64,000 bases of DNA from Priestia iocasae (GTDB lineage Bacteria > Bacillota > Bacilli > Bacillales > Bacillaceae_H), in NCBI RefSeq assembly GCF_016909075.1, contig NZ_JAFBFC010000005.1, forward strand, positions 62,001 to 126,000. The letters are read 5' to 3'. Positions 61,701 through 64,000 of the stretch are shown here, piece after piece. The position numbers and the translations under genes are program-made. The notes beneath the pieces were generated by a model. The model searched no databases. It was not told the origin of the DNA and saw nothing but the letters and a program-made list of their open reading frames with translations. The stretch's first letter is position 1; each line of letters opens with the position of its first letter.

Positions 61701-61912
61701 GTTATTCACCTCATTTTTCACTTTTCTTATTCGTCGCTTGTCCTAAAGGAAAATACGACATCTCGTCTATTCGTTTAACTTCTTAAATCAGCTAAAACAT
61801 ACTTGTTTTATGCGTTAAGAAGCTTCTTTTTACCCATAACATTCTAATTATAGTATAGGTCACAAACTGAGTCAAAAGCAAATTACATAAGGTAAATAAC
61901 CGTTTGAAGTCG

Positions 61913-62335
61913 TTAAGGCTTCACATTTACATGAAAATGTAAGCGTGGTAATCCTTTTGATAAAAGGTGTGTCACTTCTTTTGCTGTTTCCTTTTGCTCA
62001 GCAGCAGACATTTCTTGTCCTGTATGAATCGTCACCCAAGCATCTCGTCCGTTCACAACGACATTCCCCACTTCATAAGGGGTTGTTGCATGGATAATTT
62101 CTTCAAATTTCTTATTGTTATTCATTGATTGCGAACGCATTGGGGTCGTATTAGGGAAGTTAGGATTTTGATCAGTTGACTCTAAATAATTTTCCGTTTC
62201 TTGTTTCATTTCTTTTTCACTTTTCGTGTACGTCATAAGTTGCGATCCGTCTTTGTTTTCACGTTCATTCGCTTGATTCGACTGACCAGAGCAGGCTGCT
62301 AGACAAAGGATTGATAATAGAATGATTTTTTTCAT
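61913..62335 (-). CDS. YhcN/YlaJ-like sporulation lipoprotein
   Basis: 140 residues from ATG 62335 (AGGAGGTG upstream). Lipobox LAAC with lipidated Cys at position 15, polar linker rich in Asn/Gln, then a compact C-terminal domain (VNGRDAWVTIHTGQEMSAAE and LPRLHFHVNV) resembling YhcN/YlaJ spore-associated lipoproteins. The assignment rests on pattern, not on full identity. Confidence 0.7.
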   Translation of the reverse strand: MKKIILLSILCLAACSGQSNQANERENKDGSQLMTYTKSEKEMKQETENYLESTDQNPNFPNTTPMRSQSMNNNKKFEEIIHATTPYEVGNVVVNGRDAWVTIHTGQEMSAAEQKETAKEVTHLLSKGLPRLHFHVNVKP

Positions 62336-62387
62336 TTCTTGCACCTCCTGCCTTTAGCTTTCCCACACTCATCCAAATTTACGTAAA

Positions 62388-62446
62388 AAAGAAAGAGCGA
62401 CGGAAAAAGTATACTTGAGTATACTTTTTCCGTCGCTCTCTTTTTT
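62388..62446. terminator. Very stable bidirectional terminator after tdk
   Basis: 21-bp perfect stem (62395-62415 with 62418-62438) with a two-base apex, flanked by A6 and T6. It separates tdk from the lipoprotein gene. Confidence 0.93.
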
Positions 62447-62475
62447 GATTGCATCTCTATTACGGTGTAACAGTC

Positions 62476-63081
62476 TCATCTATGATCTTGATGTGGCCAA
62501 TACGCTTTTTTTTTTACAACGTGACAGTGGCGGCATCTCGGCTCATACGATTCTGATGCACCGACTAAAATGATTGGATCATCATACGAAGCAGGCTCGT
62601 CATTAATTAGACGTTGTGTACGACTTGCAGGTGAACCACAAGATGCACAAACTGCTTGGAGTTTTGTGACCGACTCAGCAATCGCCATTAAATGAGGAAC
62701 TTGGCCAAACGGTTCTCCTCTAAAATCTTGATCAAGACCCGCTACAATTACTCGGTATCCTCGGTTTGCTAATTCTTGTACAACTTCAACAATGTTATCA
62801 TCAAAGAACTGCACTTCATCAATGGCAACAACATCAGTATTTTTAGAAACTTTCTCTAAAATCATTAATGAATTTGAAATAGGCTGAGCTATAACAGATG
62901 TACCATTATGTGACACAACCGCCTCTTCACTATATCGATTATCAATAGCAGGTTTAAACACTTCTACTGCTTGCTTTGCAAATTGTGTACGGCGTACACG
63001 ACGAATAAGTTCCTCTGACTTTCCAGAAAACATACTACCGCAAATTACTTCAATCCAGCCACTTTGCTTCATTACGTACAT
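62476..63081 (-). CDS. tdk: Thymidine kinase
   Basis: 201 residues, type II TK. Walker [19 protein letters not shown] with the catalytic Glu, and two zinc Cys pairs ([17 protein letters not shown]). Phosphorylates thymidine to dTMP. ATG with [25 protein letters not shown] matches the B. subtilis start. Confidence 0.97.
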   Translation of the reverse strand: MYVMKQSGWIEVICGSMFSGKSEELIRRVRRTQFAKQAVEVFKPAIDNRYSEEAVVSHNGTSVIAQPISNSLMILEKVSKNTDVVAIDEVQFFDDNIVEVVQELANRGYRVIVAGLDQDFRGEPFGQVPHLMAIAESVTKLQAVCASCGSPASRTQRLINDEPASYDDPIILVGASESYEPRCRHCHVVKKKAYWPHQDHR

Positions 63082-63238
63082 GTTGCGGGTCTCTCCCTTC
63101 TTTCTTTTTCATTGTAATTGAGCGAACCGCTACTTTATATCATCTACCGCGTTGTATGTAGACTATACTACTTATATAAAATGTTCATCCGAATTGGACT
63201 CTCATGAATGTCAATAAAAAGGCTTTTACAAGTAAAAA

Positions 63239-63269
63239 AACAGGCAAGAGGTAAACTTACTTGCCTGTT
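63239..63269 (-). terminator. Terminator of rpmE
   Basis: Stem AACAGGCAAG / CTTGCCTGTT with an 11-base loop and T-run on the minus strand, 18 bases after rpmE. Confidence 0.9.
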
Positions 63270-63286
63270 TGTTCAAATAATCTCGA

Positions 63287-63487
63287 TTATTTAATACCGT
63301 ACTTCTTGTTGAATCTATCTACACGTCCACCAGCTTCAGCGAACTTCTGACGGCCAGTGTAAAATGGATGACATTCAGAACAAGTCTCGATGCGCACCTC
63401 GTCTTTTACAGAACCACTTTCAAATTCGTTTCCACAAGTACATTTCACCATAACTTTTTTGTAGTTTGGATGAATTCCTGCTTTCAT
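63287..63487 (-). CDS. rpmE: 50S ribosomal protein L31, zinc form
   Basis: 66 residues from ATG 63487 (AAGGAG upstream). [20 protein letters not shown] start; zinc ligands Cys16, Cys18, Cys36 and Cys39 present, so this is the zinc-containing (C+) paralogue rather than YtiA/RpmE2. Conserved rho-rpmE-tdk order. Confidence 0.97.
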   Translation of the reverse strand: MKAGIHPNYKKVMVKCTCGNEFESGSVKDEVRIETCSECHPFYTGRQKFAEAGGRVDRFNKKYGIK

Positions 63488-63697
63488 TCTTTTCATCTCC
63501 TTCCGCCCTGAATCATTTTTGAAACAGAGTTTATCGATAAACGTAAGCACTCATAGGTTGTACTACTTGTGCATTAATTTATCAACACACATGATGAAAT
63601 TATAACAAGGGTTCTTATGTTTTGCAACCACCTGTTTAATGAATCGATGACAATCTTTCATCATGGATTTTTATATCATTCTGTCAGCTATTATAAA

Positions 63698-64000
63698 TTA
63701 TCTTTTCGCTGCAAGCAATGCCTTTCGTTCTTCATCTAACATTTGGAAGAATTCAATATTTGTCTTTGTCTGTCTTAATCGCTTTAAGAACTTTTCAACA
63801 AAGTCCGGCGTATCAGTCATCGACTTACGAATTGCCCATAAATGATCAAGATGCTCTTTTGGAATAAGTAGCTCTTCTTTACGTGTTCCAGAGCGACGAA
63901 TGTCGATTGCTGGGAAGATTCTCTTTTCAGATAATGAACGGTCTAAATGAAGCTCCATGTTGCCCGTTCCTTTAAATTCTTCATAAATGACATCATCCAT
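63698..64000 (-). CDS. rho: Transcription termination factor Rho, C-terminal part
   Basis: The last 100 codons; the gene continues past the right edge. MDDVIYEEFKGTGNMELHLD, RIFPAIDIRRSGTRKEELL and the C-terminal RLRQTKTNIEFFQMLDEERK are diagnostic for the RecA-like motor domain of Rho, including the R-loop/RRSGTR region. Helicase that terminates untranslated transcripts. Confidence 0.97.
   Translation of the reverse strand: MDDVIYEEFKGTGNMELHLDRSLSEKRIFPAIDIRRSGTRKEELLIPKEHLDHLWAIRKSMTDTPDFVEKFLKRLRQTKTNIEFFQMLDEERKALLAAKR

Overview
The window looks like chromosomal DNA of a low-GC, endospore-forming Bacillaceae, most like Bacillus/Priestia (B. megaterium-type). The evidence is four sporulation genes (spoIIID, spoIIQ, spoIID, spoIIR), strong AGGAGG-type ribosome binding sites, many GTG/TTG starts, and the B. 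subtilis-like gene orders ywmB-murAA-spoIID, spoIIID-mbl-flhO-flhP, atpIBEFHAGDC and rho-rpmE-tdk-prfA-prmC-spoIIR-ywlB-ywlC-ywlD-ywlE-ywlF-ywlG-glyA-upp. The complete 11-gene nuo operon, absent from B. subtilis, favours a Priestia- or B. cereus-like lineage. I saw no rRNA, tRNA, CRISPR array, prophage or intact insertion sequence. Most genes are on the minus strand; positions 5089-12941 hold the plus-strand genes.

Layout, left to right. 1-4725: cell-surface polysaccharide block (MurJ/MviN-like fragment, TagA/WecG glycosyltransferase, UDP-ManNAc dehydrogenase, UDP-glucose dehydrogenase, UTP-glucose-1-P uridylyltransferase). 5089-9409: SWIM zinc-finger protein plus SNF2 helicase pair (ywqB-ywqA like). 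9764-14210: accessory stretch with a LysM/NlpC-P60 endopeptidase, short SSB (ssbB), YwpF, small or unknown proteins, an XRE regulator, an acidic lipoprotein and several hairpins. 14359-18205: fabZ, flhP, flhO, mbl, spoIIID. 18433-23019: operon of DUF485 protein, Na+/solute symporter, cNMP/CBS/nucleotidyltransferase-like sensor and DEDDh exonuclease. 23249-28678: spoIIQ, spoIID, murAA, ywmB, ywzB. 28824-39286: NDH-1 (nuoA-D, H-N, no nuoEFG). 39457-46971: a 44-residue membrane protein and the F1Fo ATP synthase operon. 47394-53837: Vpr-like protease, mnaA, upp, glyA, ywlG. 53868-64000: rpiB, chemoreceptor, ywlE, mntP, ywlC, ywlB, spoIIR, prmC, prfA, lipoprotein, tdk, rpmE and the 3-prime part of rho.

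How the genes fit together. MnaA makes UDP-ManNAc, WecC oxidises it to UDP-ManNAcA, GalU and Ugd make UDP-glucuronate, and TagA plus the flippase-like protein would assemble or export a surface polymer. NuoA-N would pump protons from a donor other than NADH delivered by NuoEFG, feeding the neighbouring ATP synthase. Clear sigma-E-type promoters precede spoIID and spoIIID.

The most interesting non-coding signals are: a cluster of five perfect and two near-perfect DnaA boxes at ywlB-ywlC (58212-58480), including a 21-bp perfect inverted repeat; a long structured leader before upp; a candidate small RNA downstream of ssbB; a plus-strand terminator with a competing upstream hairpin near 47300; and a terminator whose 3-prime arm is the ribosome binding site of the Vpr-like protease. 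NuoC carries six 93-bp tandem repeats encoding a Lys/Ala-rich extension.
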